From Aquibium pacificus (lineage in GTDB: Bacteria > Pseudomonadota > Alphaproteobacteria > Rhizobiales > Rhizobiaceae), in assembly GCF_040839445.1 (NCBI RefSeq), contig NZ_JBDPGJ010000004.1, forward strand, positions 558,001 through 622,000: a stretch of 64,000 nucleotides of DNA. Reading direction: 5' to 3'. Numbering within the stretch: the stretch's first letter is position 1; every line of letters begins with the position of its first letter. A program made the position numbers and the translations under genes. The notes below the pieces were generated by a model. The model did not search any database and was not told the origin of the DNA. It saw nothing but the letters and a program-made list of their open reading frames with translations. Shown in pieces: positions 53,012-62,618 of the stretch.

Positions 53012-54311
53012 GGAGATGGTGATCGCCTGTTGCACGGACATTGCCGGCAAGGTCCGCGGCAAGGCCTTCCCGGCCGTTCAGTTCGACAAGCGCAGGAAGC
53101 GTGGCATCGGCTGGACCCCCACCAATGTGCAGATCACCTGCTTCGACGTCATCGCGGAAAGCCCGTTCGGCTCTCTCGGCGACCTCGTGCTGATCCCGGA
53201 CGAGGCCGCGCGCGTGCGAGTCGACTTCGAAGATGGCGGCCCGGTCGAGCACTTCGCGCTGGGCGACATCCGCCATACCGACGGCAGGGCATGGGAAATG
53301 TGCACGCGCTCCATCCTGTCGTCCGCGCTGGAGCGGCTGCGTACGGTCACCGGCCTCACGCTGTTCGGCGCCTTCGAGCACGAGTTCCAGTTCCGCGATG
53401 TCCCATCCGTTCTGGGCGACGCCTATACCGCCGCGGGCTTCCGTGCCGAACGCGGATTTGCCGAGACCACGGTCGCGGCGATGCGGGCCGCCGGTCTCGA
53501 GCCCGACACGTTCATGCGCGAGTACGGCGCGGGGCAGTACGAGGTGACCATGGGACCGGCGCGCGGCGTGCGGATCGCCGACAATGCCGCCATCCTGCGC
53601 GAGCTGATCAAGGCTGTCGCCCTCAGGTCGGACCACAAGGTCACCTTCACGCCGATCCGCGACCCGGCCGGCGTGGGCAACGGCGTCCACATTCACCTGA
53701 GTTTCCTCGACGGCGACACGCCTGCGACCTGGGATCCGAAGGAAAAGCACGAACTCGCGGCGACGGCGGGCAGCTTCGTCGCGGGCGTCCTCAAATACCT
53801 CGATTCGATCGTGGCGATCACCGCGCCGAGCGTTGTGTCGTATCTGCGGCTGACGCCGCACCGCTGGAGCGCTGCCTTCAACAATCTCGGCTACCGCGAC
53901 CGCGAAGCCTCGGTTCGCATCTGCCCGGTCTCTGACCTGAGCGACGTCGCCAAGGCCGCACAGTTCAACTTCGAGTACCGCGCGGCCGACGCCTCGGCGA
54001 GCCCTCACCTCCAGCTCGCGGCGATCGTCCACGCGGGCGTGCAGGGCATCGAGGAAGGGCTGCCGACCCCGGATGCGACAGCCGAAGACCTGTCCTTGCA
54101 GGACACGGGGGCGCTCGCAGCGCGCGGTTACCTGCGGCTGCCGCGGTCGCTGCCGGAAGCACTCGAAAGGTTCTCGTCAAACCCGACGGTCACGGGCTGG
54201 TTCCCGGAGGGATTCGCCGACGTGTACGTCAAGCACAAGCAGGGCGAGATGGCGTTTCTCGAAGGCAAGCCGCAGGCGGAGATCTGCAGTCTCTATGAAC
54301 AGGTCTATTGA
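53001..54311 (+). CDS. Glutamine synthetase family ligase (gamma-glutamyl-amine ligase-like)
   Basis: 436 aa. Glutamine-synthetase blocks: metal-binding FGAFEHEFQFRD near residue 120, REYGAGQYEVTMGPARG near residue 173, NGVHIHLSFLDG near residue 230 and YLRLTPHRWSAAFNN near residue 283. The N-terminal beta-grasp domain is short. Lacks the adenylylation region of GlnA type I. Such stand-alone homologues ligate glutamate, or other acids, to amines (PuuA-like) in catabolic pathways. GGGGACGGCA precedes the ATG. Co-transcribed with rpiR and the M20D hydrolase, suggesting an activation-and-hydrolysis scheme. Confidence 0.87.
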   Translation: MMHEEMVIACCTDIAGKVRGKAFPAVQFDKRRKRGIGWTPTNVQITCFDVIAESPFGSLGDLVLIPDEAARVRVDFEDGGPVEHFALGDIRHTDGRAWEMCTRSILSSALERLRTVTGLTLFGAFEHEFQFRDVPSVLGDAYTAAGFRAERGFAETTVAAMRAAGLEPDTFMREYGAGQYEVTMGPARGVRIADNAAILRELIKAVALRSDHKVTFTPIRDPAGVGNGVHIHLSFLDGDTPATWDPKEKHELAATAGSFVAGVLKYLDSIVAITAPSVVSYLRLTPHRWSAAFNNLGYRDREASVRICPVSDLSDVAKAAQFNFEYRAADASASPHLQLAAIVHAGVQGIEEGLPTPDATAEDLSLQDTGALAARGYLRLPRSLPEALERFSSNPTVTGWFPEGFADVYVKHKQGEMAFLEGKPQAEICSLYEQVY

Positions 54312-54383
54312 TCCCGACGCGCCGGATGAAGGCGCCCCCGTAACTTCGTGTTGCCACCATTCCCAAGTCGCAGGAGACGTCTC

Positions 54384-55598
54384 ATGGGCCACCTTACCGC
54401 AATAGACGACCAGCTCGTGGCAGAAGTCACCGAGTGGCGCCGCCACCTCCACGCCAATCCCGAGACGGCGTTCGACGAGAAGGCAACGAGCGATTTCGTC
54501 GCCGCGAAACTCGAGGAGTTCGGCATCGAGGTTCATCGCGGGCTTGGCGAGACCGGTGTGGTCGGCACGCTGAAGCGCGGCACGAGGCCGATCGCGGTCG
54601 GTCTGCGCGCCGACATGGACGCGCTGTTCATTCACGAAGAAACGAACCTGGAGTACCGGTCGAAGGTCGATGGCAAGATGCACGCGTGCGGTCATGACGG
54701 ACACACCGCCATGCTGCTCGGCGCGGCTAGCTACCTGTCGCGTCACGGCAACTTCGACGGCATCGTTCGCTTCATCTTCCAGCCCGCCGAGGAGACGGGC
54801 GACGAACGGTGCGGGGGCAATTTGATGGTCAGGGACGGCCTGTTCGACAAGTTTCCGGTCTCTGCGATCTTCGGCATGCACAACATGCCCTATTTCCCGG
54901 CCGGAACCTTCCGGATGCGCACGGGTCCGATGCTCGCCTCGATCGATACGTTCGAGTTCCACGTCCTCAGCAGGCTGTCGCATCCGGCGACGCAGTTCAA
55001 TGTGCCGGATCCGCTTCTGATCGCCGCGCGGATCGTGCAGGAAATGCATGCGTTCAAGGCGCGCTACGTGAACCCGGCCGAGCCGGTCGTGCTATCGATC
55101 ACGCAGTTCCAGAGCGGCAACCCGAGCGACCGCCAGAGCGTCCACGTCACGCCGGAAAAGGCGGTCGTTCGCGGCACGATCTATACGCTCAATGACAGCG
55201 TGCGGGACGACTTCGAGGCCGGACTGGAAAAGATCGTTCGCCACGCGGCGGAAGCGGCCGACGCCGGCCACGAATTCATCTTCGAGCGCGGCTATCCTGT
55301 CCTGCGCAACACCGAAAACGAAACGCAGTTCGCCGCGGCCGTCGCCAGGGAGGTGGCCGGCGGCGATGCCGTGGAAACCGGCATGCAGCCGATCATGGGG
55401 GCCGAGGACTTCGCGTTCATGCTGGGCAGCGTGCCTGGATGCTACGTGCTTCTAGGCGCCGCCCGGGAAGGCGAAGCCACGCCGCGCCAGCTTCACAACC
55501 CCGGCTATGATTTCAACGACGAAATCATTCCGACCGGCGTGCGCTACTGGGCGACGCTGGCCGAACGTTATCTGGAGCAGGCCGGATCTCGGCCATGA
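54384..55598 (+). CDS. M20D family amidohydrolase (hippurate hydrolase-like)
   Basis: 404 aa. M20D hallmarks: WRRHLHANPETAFDE near residue 18, RADMDALFIHEETNLEYRS near residue 75, metal site MHACGHDGHTAMLLG, then FQPAEETGDERCGG and the C-terminal GAEDFAFMLGSVPGCYVLLG. It removes an acyl group from an N-acyl amino acid or similar using divalent metal. ATG 54384 follows CAGGAGAC. Last gene of the rpiR operon; a 171-nt region then converges with the next operon. Confidence 0.92.
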   Translation: MGHLTAIDDQLVAEVTEWRRHLHANPETAFDEKATSDFVAAKLEEFGIEVHRGLGETGVVGTLKRGTRPIAVGLRADMDALFIHEETNLEYRSKVDGKMHACGHDGHTAMLLGAASYLSRHGNFDGIVRFIFQPAEETGDERCGGNLMVRDGLFDKFPVSAIFGMHNMPYFPAGTFRMRTGPMLASIDTFEFHVLSRLSHPATQFNVPDPLLIAARIVQEMHAFKARYVNPAEPVVLSITQFQSGNPSDRQSVHVTPEKAVVRGTIYTLNDSVRDDFEAGLEKIVRHAAEAADAGHEFIFERGYPVLRNTENETQFAAAVAREVAGGDAVETGMQPIMGAEDFAFMLGSVPGCYVLLGAAREGEATPRQLHNPGYDFNDEIIPTGVRYWATLAERYLEQAGSRP

Positions 55599-55768
55599 AA
55601 GGACTTGCCGGAGTGATCGGATCGGCGCGGATCCGGCGCGGGCGCGCGGCGTGTCTACACTTGACTTGACGTGACTTGAGCCAGTGCCCGTCGCGCTATC
55701 GCGGGAACGGGGCATACGTCCGACATTACCGCCGCGGTGCGGGCCCGTTGCGCGAACCGCATATGCCC

Positions 55769-56215
55769 CTAGGATTGATAGTGCTTTCGCAGATTCGCGA
55801 AGAACTGTTTAGCCAGGTGCCTCGAGACCGAACCGAGGACCCGTTGGCCCACCCCCGCCACCAGACCGCCGATCTCGCCGTGGCAGGAATAGTCCAGGCG
55901 GGAAAGGTCTGGCTTGATTTCCGTGATCGTGAACTCGGCCGATCCGTTCCCGGTGCCGAGCGTGCCGCCGCCAGCCAGGGTCATCCGGCAGGTATCCGGC
56001 TCCTGCTTGTCGCGAAGGATCACTTTGCCGCGAAAGCTTCCGCCGACCGCCGCCACCTTCAGCTGCATCTCGACATCATAGGCGTCCGGACCGGTCTCGG
56101 TCATAGCCTTGCAGCCGGGAATGCATTTCGCCAACACGCCGGGATCCGTCAGCCCATCCCAGAGCGTCTGTCGCGAGGCGGCGATTTCCTCGCTGCCGGT
56201 CAGTTCCATTTTCAT
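55769..56215 (-). CDS. CoxG-like SRPBCC family protein
   Basis: 148 aa from ATG 56215 (MKMELTGSEEIAASRQTLWD). The core LWDGLTDPGVLAKCIPGCK and C-terminal GQRVLGSVSRHLAKQFFANL are typical of CoxG, a protein associated with molybdenum hydroxylases, thought to help membrane attachment or maturation. GGAGCGG precedes the start. Last gene of the 64-to-55.8-kb operon. Confidence 0.87.
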   Translation of the reverse strand: MKMELTGSEEIAASRQTLWDGLTDPGVLAKCIPGCKAMTETGPDAYDVEMQLKVAAVGGSFRGKVILRDKQEPDTCRMTLAGGGTLGTGNGSAEFTITEIKPDLSRLDYSCHGEIGGLVAGVGQRVLGSVSRHLAKQFFANLRKHYQS

Positions 56216-56234
56216 CGTGCCGCTCCGCGATCCG

Positions 56235-57215
56235 TCACAGCCGCAGCAGGCGTTGCGCGAGGCCGCCTTCGATCGACCCGATCTCGGCGGGACCCAGATC
56301 GAGACCCTCCAGGATGGCACGGGGCGCGGGATCGCCGATCGGAAAAGGCATGTCGGAACCGAGCATCACCCGGTCGGCGCCGACGGTGTCGATCAGGAAC
56401 CGCAGCGCCGCCGGATCGTGCAGCAGCGTGTCGTACCACAGCATGGACAGCGCCTCCGCCGGATCGGCCATGTCCTCGGGGTGAAGCGAATGGTTGCGCT
56501 TCAGTCGTCCGACCACGTAGGGCAGCGCCGCGCCGCCGATGCCGACGACGATCCTGGCGTTCCGATATCGCGCGACGTGCCCGGAATAGATGATGCGGCT
56601 CACTGCGATCAGCGTGTCGGTTATGCGGCCGACGGCGTTTTCCATTCCCTTGAACTTGACCCTGTCGTCGCCGGCATCGAAGACCGGATGGATGGCGACG
56701 ACCGATCCGAGCGCGTCCGCGGTCTTCCAGAACGGATCCAGCGAAGGATCGTCGAGCACTCCGCCTTTTCCCTTTGGCTGCGTTCCGATCATCGTCCCGC
56801 CGAACCCCTGCCGGTGCGCCTCTTGCAAGACCTCCGCGGCCAGCGTGCCATCCTGCAGCGGCAAGACGGCAAGGCCGACAAGCCGGCCGCCGCTTTGCCT
56901 TTCGGCCTCCTTGAGATGGCGGTTGATGATGCGGGCCCAGGCGGCGCCTTCCGCGGCGGGCAGATCATTGCCGAACATGTCGAGCCAGCCGGCGACGACC
57001 TGCCGTTCGATGCCGTTCTCGTCCATCCATTGCAGCCGTTTGCCAAGGTTCGTCAGGCCCGGAGACACCGGCCTGGTCGGCGGCTTGCCGCCGAAGGAGA
57101 AGGCGATGCCGCCGTCCTTCGAGATGATTTCGACTCCCGGGAATTCGCTTTTCCTGTCCTGGAGCTCCTCGAGCAGGGATAGCGGAACGAAATGGGCATG
57201 GGCGTCGATGATCAT
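56235..57215 (-). CDS. Amidohydrolase-2 (ACMSD-like) family hydrolase/decarboxylase, second of two
   Basis: 326 aa, TIM-barrel amidohydrolase. The N-terminal metal motif IIDAHAHFVP (His-x-His), a middle VAIHPVFD histidine and a C-terminal metal aspartate in MLGSDMPFPIGDPAP. Relatives include non-oxidative decarboxylases (ACMSD, 2,6-dihydroxybenzoate and hydroxypicolinate decarboxylases). Starts overlapping the CoxL stop. It likely acts on an aromatic acid or ring-cleavage product made by the operon's hydroxylase; inferred. Confidence 0.85.
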   Translation of the reverse strand: MIIDAHAHFVPLSLLEELQDRKSEFPGVEIISKDGGIAFSFGGKPPTRPVSPGLTNLGKRLQWMDENGIERQVVAGWLDMFGNDLPAAEGAAWARIINRHLKEAERQSGGRLVGLAVLPLQDGTLAAEVLQEAHRQGFGGTMIGTQPKGKGGVLDDPSLDPFWKTADALGSVVAIHPVFDAGDDRVKFKGMENAVGRITDTLIAVSRIIYSGHVARYRNARIVVGIGGAALPYVVGRLKRNHSLHPEDMADPAEALSMLWYDTLLHDPAALRFLIDTVGADRVMLGSDMPFPIGDPAPRAILEGLDLGPAEIGSIEGGLAQRLLRL

Positions 57216-59608
57216 TGGCTGGTTGCGCCTTCCTCTTGCGCGGCGGCGATCGCGTCGCTCACGCGGCTCATCCGGATGGGTAGTCTGTCGAGTGTGACGC
57301 GCCAGGGCGCCACCGCGTCCTGCATGGCCGAGGAAATCGCGGCCGGCGCGCCGAGATAGCCGCTTTCGCCCGAGCCCTTCTGGCCGAATTCCGTCAGGGG
57401 GGAAGGCGTGCAGTGGTGCACGATCTCGACATGGGGAATCTCGTGCGTCGAGGGCATGAGATAGTCGAGGAAGCTCTGCGTCATGAGCTGTCCTTCCGCA
57501 TCGTAGACGAACTCCTCGAGCAGCGCCGCGCCGATGCCGTGGGCGATGCCGCCGAGCGTCATGCCTTTCACGATGTGCGGATTGATGACCGTGCCACAGT
57601 CATGGCCGATCACGTAGCGGCGGATTTCCGGCTTCGCCAGGACGGGATCGAAACTCAGGAGGACGAGATGGAACTCGAAGGAGTAGCAGGGATACATCTG
57701 CACCTTGCCGTCCTTCGGCAGAGCGACGCCTGTCGGCACTTGCTGGATGAAGGAGGCGGTGAGGCCGGGGCTGGCTCCCGGAGGCAGTTCATGGAACCGT
57801 CGATGGGCAATCTCGACGATGTCGCTCCAGCCGAGCCTCGATCCGCCTGGCCCGATCACGTCACCCCCATCATAGACGAGATCCCCGACCGGCACCTTCA
57901 TCCGGTTCGCGGCGATGGCGAGCATCTGCCGTTTCAGGTCCTTCGCCGCATTCGACGCCGCGCCGCCGAGCATCACCGCCATGCGGCTTCCCACGGGCGA
58001 ATTGCCGGGCAGGCTGGCAAGCGAATCCGGCCGCACGACCCGGATGCGATCGGGATCGATTTCCAGCACCTCGCCCACGACCGTCGCCGCCAGCGTCTCG
58101 TGCCCCTGTCCGGACGAGGTCGTGTGGATGTTGACGGTCACGTCGCCGAGCGCGTCGACGATGATGCGGCTGCTCTCCATCCATGTCGACGTCCGGTTCT
58201 TCTCATTGAGGAGCGGTTCGAACGACGAGTTTCCGCCGGACGGTTCGAGGCATGCGGCGAGGCCGACGCCTGCGCAAAGCCCTTCGCCGCGCAGCCGGTC
58301 CCGTTCCGCCAGCAGCGCCTCGTAGCCGGCCGCCGCGACGACCTTTTCGACCACGGCGTGGTAGTCGCCGCTGTCATAGGTGCTGCCCGACGGGATGAGG
58401 TAGGGGAACTGGTCGGCGCGGATGAAGTTGCGTCTGCGCAGATCCAGCCGGTCCATGCCCAGGTGGTCCGCGACCCGGTCCATCATCGATTCGATGGCGT
58501 AGTTGGTCGGCGACTGGCCGAATCCGCGCACCGCTTCCTGGACGGTCTTGTTGGTCGTGACCGACATCGCGCGATACTCGACGGACTTGATCCGGTAAGG
58601 GCCGACGATCGCGCCGATCGGCTTGCCGAGCTGGAAAGGCGCCCGCCCGGCATAGGCGCCGGCATTGTCGAGCGCCCGCATCCGCATCGAATTGACCCGT
58701 CCGTCGCGGTCGAATGCCGCCTCGACATCGAAAATGCGCTCCGGCCCGTGTGCGTCGCCGGCACGCATGTTCTCCAGCCGGTCTTCGATCAGGCGGACGG
58801 GGCGACCGAGCTTGCGAGCGAGATAGCCGGCTAGAACCGTCTGCTTGATGCCCCGCTTGACGCCGTAGCTGCCGCCGACATCCACGTCGTAGTGCACGCG
58901 CACCGCATTGCCGGGTAGCTTCAGGGCGCGCGCGATCTGGTCGGCATACTTTGGCATCTGGATCGACGCCCAGACGTCGAGGATACCGCTCCAGGGATCC
59001 CACCGGGCGATGACGCCGAAGGTCTCGATGGGGACCGTCGAACTGCGACCCCAGGTGACGCGGAACGACAGCCGTTCTTCCGAACGGCTGAAATCGTCCT
59101 CCACCGCGCCCCAGGTAAATGTGCGGTCCAGGAGCACGTTCGACCCGTGCCTGGGGTGGACGGGGAGGCTGTGCGGCGAAACCGCCTCCTCGGCGTCGAT
59201 CACGAAGCCGAGCGGTTCCACCTCCACGCGCACCTTTTCGGCGGCGTCCTCGGCGAGCCTGCGGCTCTCCGCCACGACAGCGGCGATCCATTCGCCGGCA
59301 TACCTGTTCTGTCCCACGGCGAGCGGGAATCGCTTCACCTCCGGGGTGTCGAGCCCGTTCATCATCGGGTTGGTCGCCGCGGAGAGTTCCTGCCCATCGA
59401 GCACCGCGATGACGCCGGGCATCGCCAGGGCTTCCGCGCCGTCGATGGCGACGATCCGGGCGGCCGGATGCTGCGCCGCCACCAGCGCGACATGCAGCGT
59501 GCCGGGAAGATCGATGTCGGCGACGAAGCGGCCGCTCCCCGCCACGAAGCGGCGATCCTCGCGCACCCGGCGGTCGGTGGAGATAAATCTGCGCGAAACG
59601 ATGGTCAT
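57212..59608 (-). CDS. Molybdenum hydroxylase large subunit (CoxL/XdhB-like, aldehyde oxidase family)
   Basis: 798 aa. Mo-pterin binding regions: HVALVAAQHPAARIVAIDG-like N-terminus, GGSYGVKRGIKQTVLAGYL near residue 250, AVRGFGQSPTNYAIESMMDR near residue 350, and the catalytic Glu in GQKGSGESGYLGAPAAISS near residue 748. The CoxL form I loop AYRCSFR is absent, so it is not a true CO dehydrogenase. The substrate is probably a nitrogen heterocycle or aldehyde. Starts overlap the neighbouring CoxS-type stop by 4 nt. Confidence 0.9.
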   Translation of the reverse strand: MTIVSRRFISTDRRVREDRRFVAGSGRFVADIDLPGTLHVALVAAQHPAARIVAIDGAEALAMPGVIAVLDGQELSAATNPMMNGLDTPEVKRFPLAVGQNRYAGEWIAAVVAESRRLAEDAAEKVRVEVEPLGFVIDAEEAVSPHSLPVHPRHGSNVLLDRTFTWGAVEDDFSRSEERLSFRVTWGRSSTVPIETFGVIARWDPWSGILDVWASIQMPKYADQIARALKLPGNAVRVHYDVDVGGSYGVKRGIKQTVLAGYLARKLGRPVRLIEDRLENMRAGDAHGPERIFDVEAAFDRDGRVNSMRMRALDNAGAYAGRAPFQLGKPIGAIVGPYRIKSVEYRAMSVTTNKTVQEAVRGFGQSPTNYAIESMMDRVADHLGMDRLDLRRRNFIRADQFPYLIPSGSTYDSGDYHAVVEKVVAAAGYEALLAERDRLRGEGLCAGVGLAACLEPSGGNSSFEPLLNEKNRTSTWMESSRIIVDALGDVTVNIHTTSSGQGHETLAATVVGEVLEIDPDRIRVVRPDSLASLPGNSPVGSRMAVMLGGAASNAAKDLKRQMLAIAANRMKVPVGDLVYDGGDVIGPGGSRLGWSDIVEIAHRRFHELPPGASPGLTASFIQQVPTGVALPKDGKVQMYPCYSFEFHLVLLSFDPVLAKPEIRRYVIGHDCGTVINPHIVKGMTLGGIAHGIGAALLEEFVYDAEGQLMTQSFLDYLMPSTHEIPHVEIVHHCTPSPLTEFGQKGSGESGYLGAPAAISSAMQDAVAPWRVTLDRLPIRMSRVSDAIAAAQEEGATSQ

Positions 59609-60105
59609 CCCGCGTCGTCCAGTACCGGGCGAAGGTTGTTCTGGCGAAGCCGCCGCGCTGCCAGCGCGACGGCCTCGATGATCTGGCCGTAGCCCGTGCA
59701 GCGGCAGATGTTTCCCGACAGCGCATCGCGGATTTCATGGTCGGTGGGATCGTCGTTCTTCGCCAGCAGGCCGGAGGCGGCGAGGATCATGCCGGGCGTG
59801 CAATAGCCGCATTGCAGGCCGTGGGTTTCGCAGAAGGCGTCCTGGACGACGTCGAGTTCTCCTGGTCCCGGCGCCAGGCCTTCGATCGTCGTGATCGCGA
59901 TGCCGTCGCACTGGACGGCGAGCATCAGGCAGGAGCGGACCGCGGCGCCATCCGCGAGGACGGTGCACGCTCCGCAGACCCCATGCTCGCATCCGGTATG
60001 GGTTCCCTTGAGCCCGAGCAGGTCGCGCAGGGCGTCCAGCAGCGTGATCCTGGGCTCCACGTCGATCTCGCTCGTCGTCCCGTTCACGGTCAGGGGAACT
60101 CTCAC
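59605..60105 (-). CDS. Molybdenum hydroxylase [2Fe-2S] small subunit (CoxS-like)
   Basis: 166 aa. Both iron-sulfur motifs are intact: the plant-ferredoxin type GCEHGVCGACTVL near residue 41 with its distal Cys in RSCLML, and the C-terminal four-helix cluster CGYCTPGM with CRCTGYGQI. The GTG start at 60105 overlaps the CoxM-type stop (GTGA). The longer frame upstream is out of family. Confidence 0.92.
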   Translation of the reverse strand: MRVPLTVNGTTSEIDVEPRITLLDALRDLLGLKGTHTGCEHGVCGACTVLADGAAVRSCLMLAVQCDGIAITTIEGLAPGPGELDVVQDAFCETHGLQCGYCTPGMILAASGLLAKNDDPTDHEIRDALSGNICRCTGYGQIIEAVALAARRLRQNNLRPVLDDAG

Positions 60106-60974
60106 GCCGCATCCTCCATCGCGGCCTGGTGAGCGTCGCCGATGGCCTGCATGGCCAGGCGTATCGCCGCTCTGCGGCGATAGCTCGCGGTCGCGTGCAG
60201 ATCCCCGACGCATTCGAGGTCGGCGAGCGCGGCCGCAACCACGCCCGCGACATGGTCGGAGGCGAACGGCGTTCCGTCGAGTTCGGAGAGGTCGACGTTC
60301 ACCGGAACATCGCCGACGCCTCCGACGCCGAGCGCGATCGAGGCGCATGTGCCATCGTCACGCAGCACGACCTGGGCGCCTGCCGACGCAACGGCGTAGT
60401 CGCCGCGCCGCGCGGCGATCTCGCGGAAGCCTGCGCCGACGCGTCCCTTGGGCCGCCGCGGAAACGCGACATGGGTCAGGAGGCCGGACGGCGGCGCGGT
60501 GGTAATCGTCGGCCCGATGAAGAAGTCCACGGGCTCGAAACGGATCTCCTCGTCGCCGTCGCGATAGACGATCGAGGCGCCGAGTATCGTGGCCGCGAGC
60601 GCGATCTCGGCGGAGGGATCCGCATGCGCGATCGAGCCGCCGATCGTTCCGCGCACCCGGGTCGGGGGATGGCCGACGTTGGAAAGGGCAAGCCTCAGAA
60701 GCGGCGCTTCGCGAGCCACCAGAGCGGAGTCGAGCGCCTCGGCCTGCGTCGTCGCCGCCCCGATGCGCAGCGTATAGCCGGCGAGATCGATGCCCTTCAG
60801 TTCCCGCATGCGCGTCACGTCGACCAGCGCCGAAGGCCTGGCCAGGCGCATGGAAAGCATGGGAATGAGTGTCTGGCCCCCGGCGAGCACGCGTGCTTCC
60901 GGATTGGCGGCGAGAAACGCGCAGGCTTCACCGATTGAAGCAGGACGGAAATAATCGAATGGAGCTGGTTTCAT
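60102..60974 (-). CDS. Molybdenum hydroxylase FAD subunit (CoxM-like)
   Basis: 290 aa. FAD contacts: ANPEARVLAGGQTLIPMLSM near residue 25 and VRGTIGGSIAHADPSAEI near residue 105, the family's two signature loops. Transfers electrons from the iron-sulfur subunit to FAD and onward. With CoxS and CoxL overlapping, subunit order M-S-L is canonical for the xanthine-oxidase family. Confidence 0.92.
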   Translation of the reverse strand: MKPAPFDYFRPASIGEACAFLAANPEARVLAGGQTLIPMLSMRLARPSALVDVTRMRELKGIDLAGYTLRIGAATTQAEALDSALVAREAPLLRLALSNVGHPPTRVRGTIGGSIAHADPSAEIALAATILGASIVYRDGDEEIRFEPVDFFIGPTITTAPPSGLLTHVAFPRRPKGRVGAGFREIAARRGDYAVASAGAQVVLRDDGTCASIALGVGGVGDVPVNVDLSELDGTPFASDHVAGVVAAALADLECVGDLHATASYRRRAAIRLAMQAIGDAHQAAMEDAA

Positions 60975-61010
60975 GTCCCGTGCCGTCTCGGCGTCGTCAT
61001 GAGGTTCGTG

Positions 61011-61331
61011 TCATCCAAGAAGCAGACCTCGTCCGATCGGCTCCAGCACGGTGATGCGCTGTTTGGAGATGAGCGGGCCGTCGGGCTCGGACGCGGCCTT
61101 CGCGGCCTTCCACCCCTCGTCGGCGGAGAACGACGCCCAGGCCCGCTTGCGCGCCGCATCGTCCGCATGGCGCGTGAGATAGGTCAGCATTCCCGTTTCG
61201 GTGTCGACGAAGACGCCGACGAGGTCGATTCCATGACCGGCAAAGCGGGGCGCCACTTCGGCAAGGAACCGCTCGCGTACCGCATCGGCCTTTCCTTCGG
61301 CATGTTCGTAGACGCGCAGGTCGTAGATCAA
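61011..61331 (-). CDS. NIPSNAP family protein
   Basis: 106 aa, starting MIYDLRVYEHAEGKADAV with a ferredoxin-like alpha/beta pattern and ending TVLEPIGRGLLLG. NIPSNAP proteins are dimeric alpha-beta barrels; some bacterial members sit in catabolic operons with hydrolases and dehydrogenases. Exact function unknown. Flanked by 24-nt and 36-nt gaps in the operon. Confidence 0.85.
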   Translation of the reverse strand: MIYDLRVYEHAEGKADAVRERFLAEVAPRFAGHGIDLVGVFVDTETGMLTYLTRHADDAARKRAWASFSADEGWKAAKAASEPDGPLISKQRITVLEPIGRGLLLG

Positions 61332-61355
61332 TTCTCGCTCCCTCGAATTTGTCCG

Positions 61356-62618
61356 TCAGCCAAGGGGCACGCCGCCGCCTGCCAGGTCCTTGCGCAGGTC
61401 GGTGGGCAGGTTGAACAGGCGCGCCGCGTTGAGGCCGAGGATGTTGCGCTTCGACTGTTCGTCGAGGAACGGAAGGTCGGTGATCATCGACGGCAGGTCG
61501 AAATCGAAATGCGGCCAGTCGGACGAATACATGAGCTGCGTCTTCGCATTGATCATCTCGAACGTATTCTCGAGCGCCTTCTTGTGGGTCACCTCCATCG
61601 GCTGGGTGGTGTAGAAGCAGTTCTCGCGCATGTAGTCGCTGGGCATCCGCTTCAGTTGCGGCGCCTCGGACTGGCGCATCAGGTACTGGTCGTCGAGCCG
61701 CTGCATGAGGAAGGGCACCCAGGCCAGGCCGCTCTCGACCCATATGCTGTTGAGCTTGGGGAAACGCTCCGGGATGCCGTTCAGGATCCAGTTCGTCATG
61801 TGCACCATGTTGCACCAGACGAAGCCGAGCGCGTGCATGCCGAGAAAGCGGTTGACGGTGGCCAGCGACTGGTCCTGCCAGTGGTAGCCGGCGTGGAAGG
61901 CGATCGGCTTTCCGAGTTCCTCGATGCGCGCGTAGACCGGCATGTAGTCGTTGTGATGCACCGGCTTGTAGCGCGTGCTGGTGACGGTGAAGCCGACCAC
62001 GCTCTTGAGGTGTCCGAACTCCTCCACCATGCGCACGCATTCGCTGGGCGTGTTGAAGGGCAGATAGATCAGGGTCTTGATGCGGTCGTCCGCGGCCATG
62101 ATCTTGTCCATCGTCCAGCGCGTGTAGGCGCGGGCGAGCCAGATCTCCATTTCCGGCTGCGGATGCATGCCCAGAAACAGCATCGGCGTCGGGAAGACGA
62201 TCATGTAGTCCGCGCCGAGACTGTTCATGGCGCGCCGCGTCAGCGTCACGTCACGGTGGACGCTGGTGTCCTCCACCTTCTCGCGCTGGTCGTCCTGGTG
62301 GGGTATGCGTCCGCCGACGCTCTGGTAGCGCAAGCCCAGATCGCCGTTCAGCCCGTAGGGCGGCGCGCCGATGCGCTGCTGCTGGTAGTTCATCGCGTTT
62401 TCGCGGACGACCGGATCCTCGATGTACTGGACGACCTCCTTCCAGGAGACGGTCTCGACGTGATGGGCGTCGACGTCGCAAACGAACCAGTCCTGCAGAC
62501 CTCGCTTCATCGCGTCGCGGCGCGAATGCTCGAGCAGGTCGCGCGTGTCGGTGAAAATGCTGATTTCCTGCTCGCGGAGCGGGATCGCCCTCGGCGTCAC
62601 GTCGCTCTTCATGGTCAT
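61356..62618 (-). CDS. Amidohydrolase-2 family metal-dependent hydrolase, first of two
   Basis: 420 aa, longer than the second amidohydrolase. Motifs: FVCDVDAHHVETVSW (the Asp-x-His-His opening near residue 45), FHAGYHWQDQSL near residue 240, and metal aspartate in MYSSDWPHFDFDLPS near residue 350. A hydrophilic N-terminal extension of about 40 residues is present. The family includes decarboxylases and hydrolases of aromatic acids. Overlaps the following unknown gene's stop by 4 nt. Confidence 0.87.
   Translation of the reverse strand: MTMKSDVTPRAIPLREQEISIFTDTRDLLEHSRRDAMKRGLQDWFVCDVDAHHVETVSWKEVVQYIEDPVVRENAMNYQQQRIGAPPYGLNGDLGLRYQSVGGRIPHQDDQREKVEDTSVHRDVTLTRRAMNSLGADYMIVFPTPMLFLGMHPQPEMEIWLARAYTRWTMDKIMAADDRIKTLIYLPFNTPSECVRMVEEFGHLKSVVGFTVTSTRYKPVHHNDYMPVYARIEELGKPIAFHAGYHWQDQSLATVNRFLGMHALGFVWCNMVHMTNWILNGIPERFPKLNSIWVESGLAWVPFLMQRLDDQYLMRQSEAPQLKRMPSDYMRENCFYTTQPMEVTHKKALENTFEMINAKTQLMYSSDWPHFDFDLPSMITDLPFLDEQSKRNILGLNAARLFNLPTDLRKDLAGGGVPLG

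Noticed and set aside
57212..60974. CO dehydrogenase (CoxMSL)
   Set aside because: The form I active-site loop AYRCSFR is absent and the context is hydrolytic rather than chemolithotrophic; a different Mo-hydroxylase substrate is more likely.
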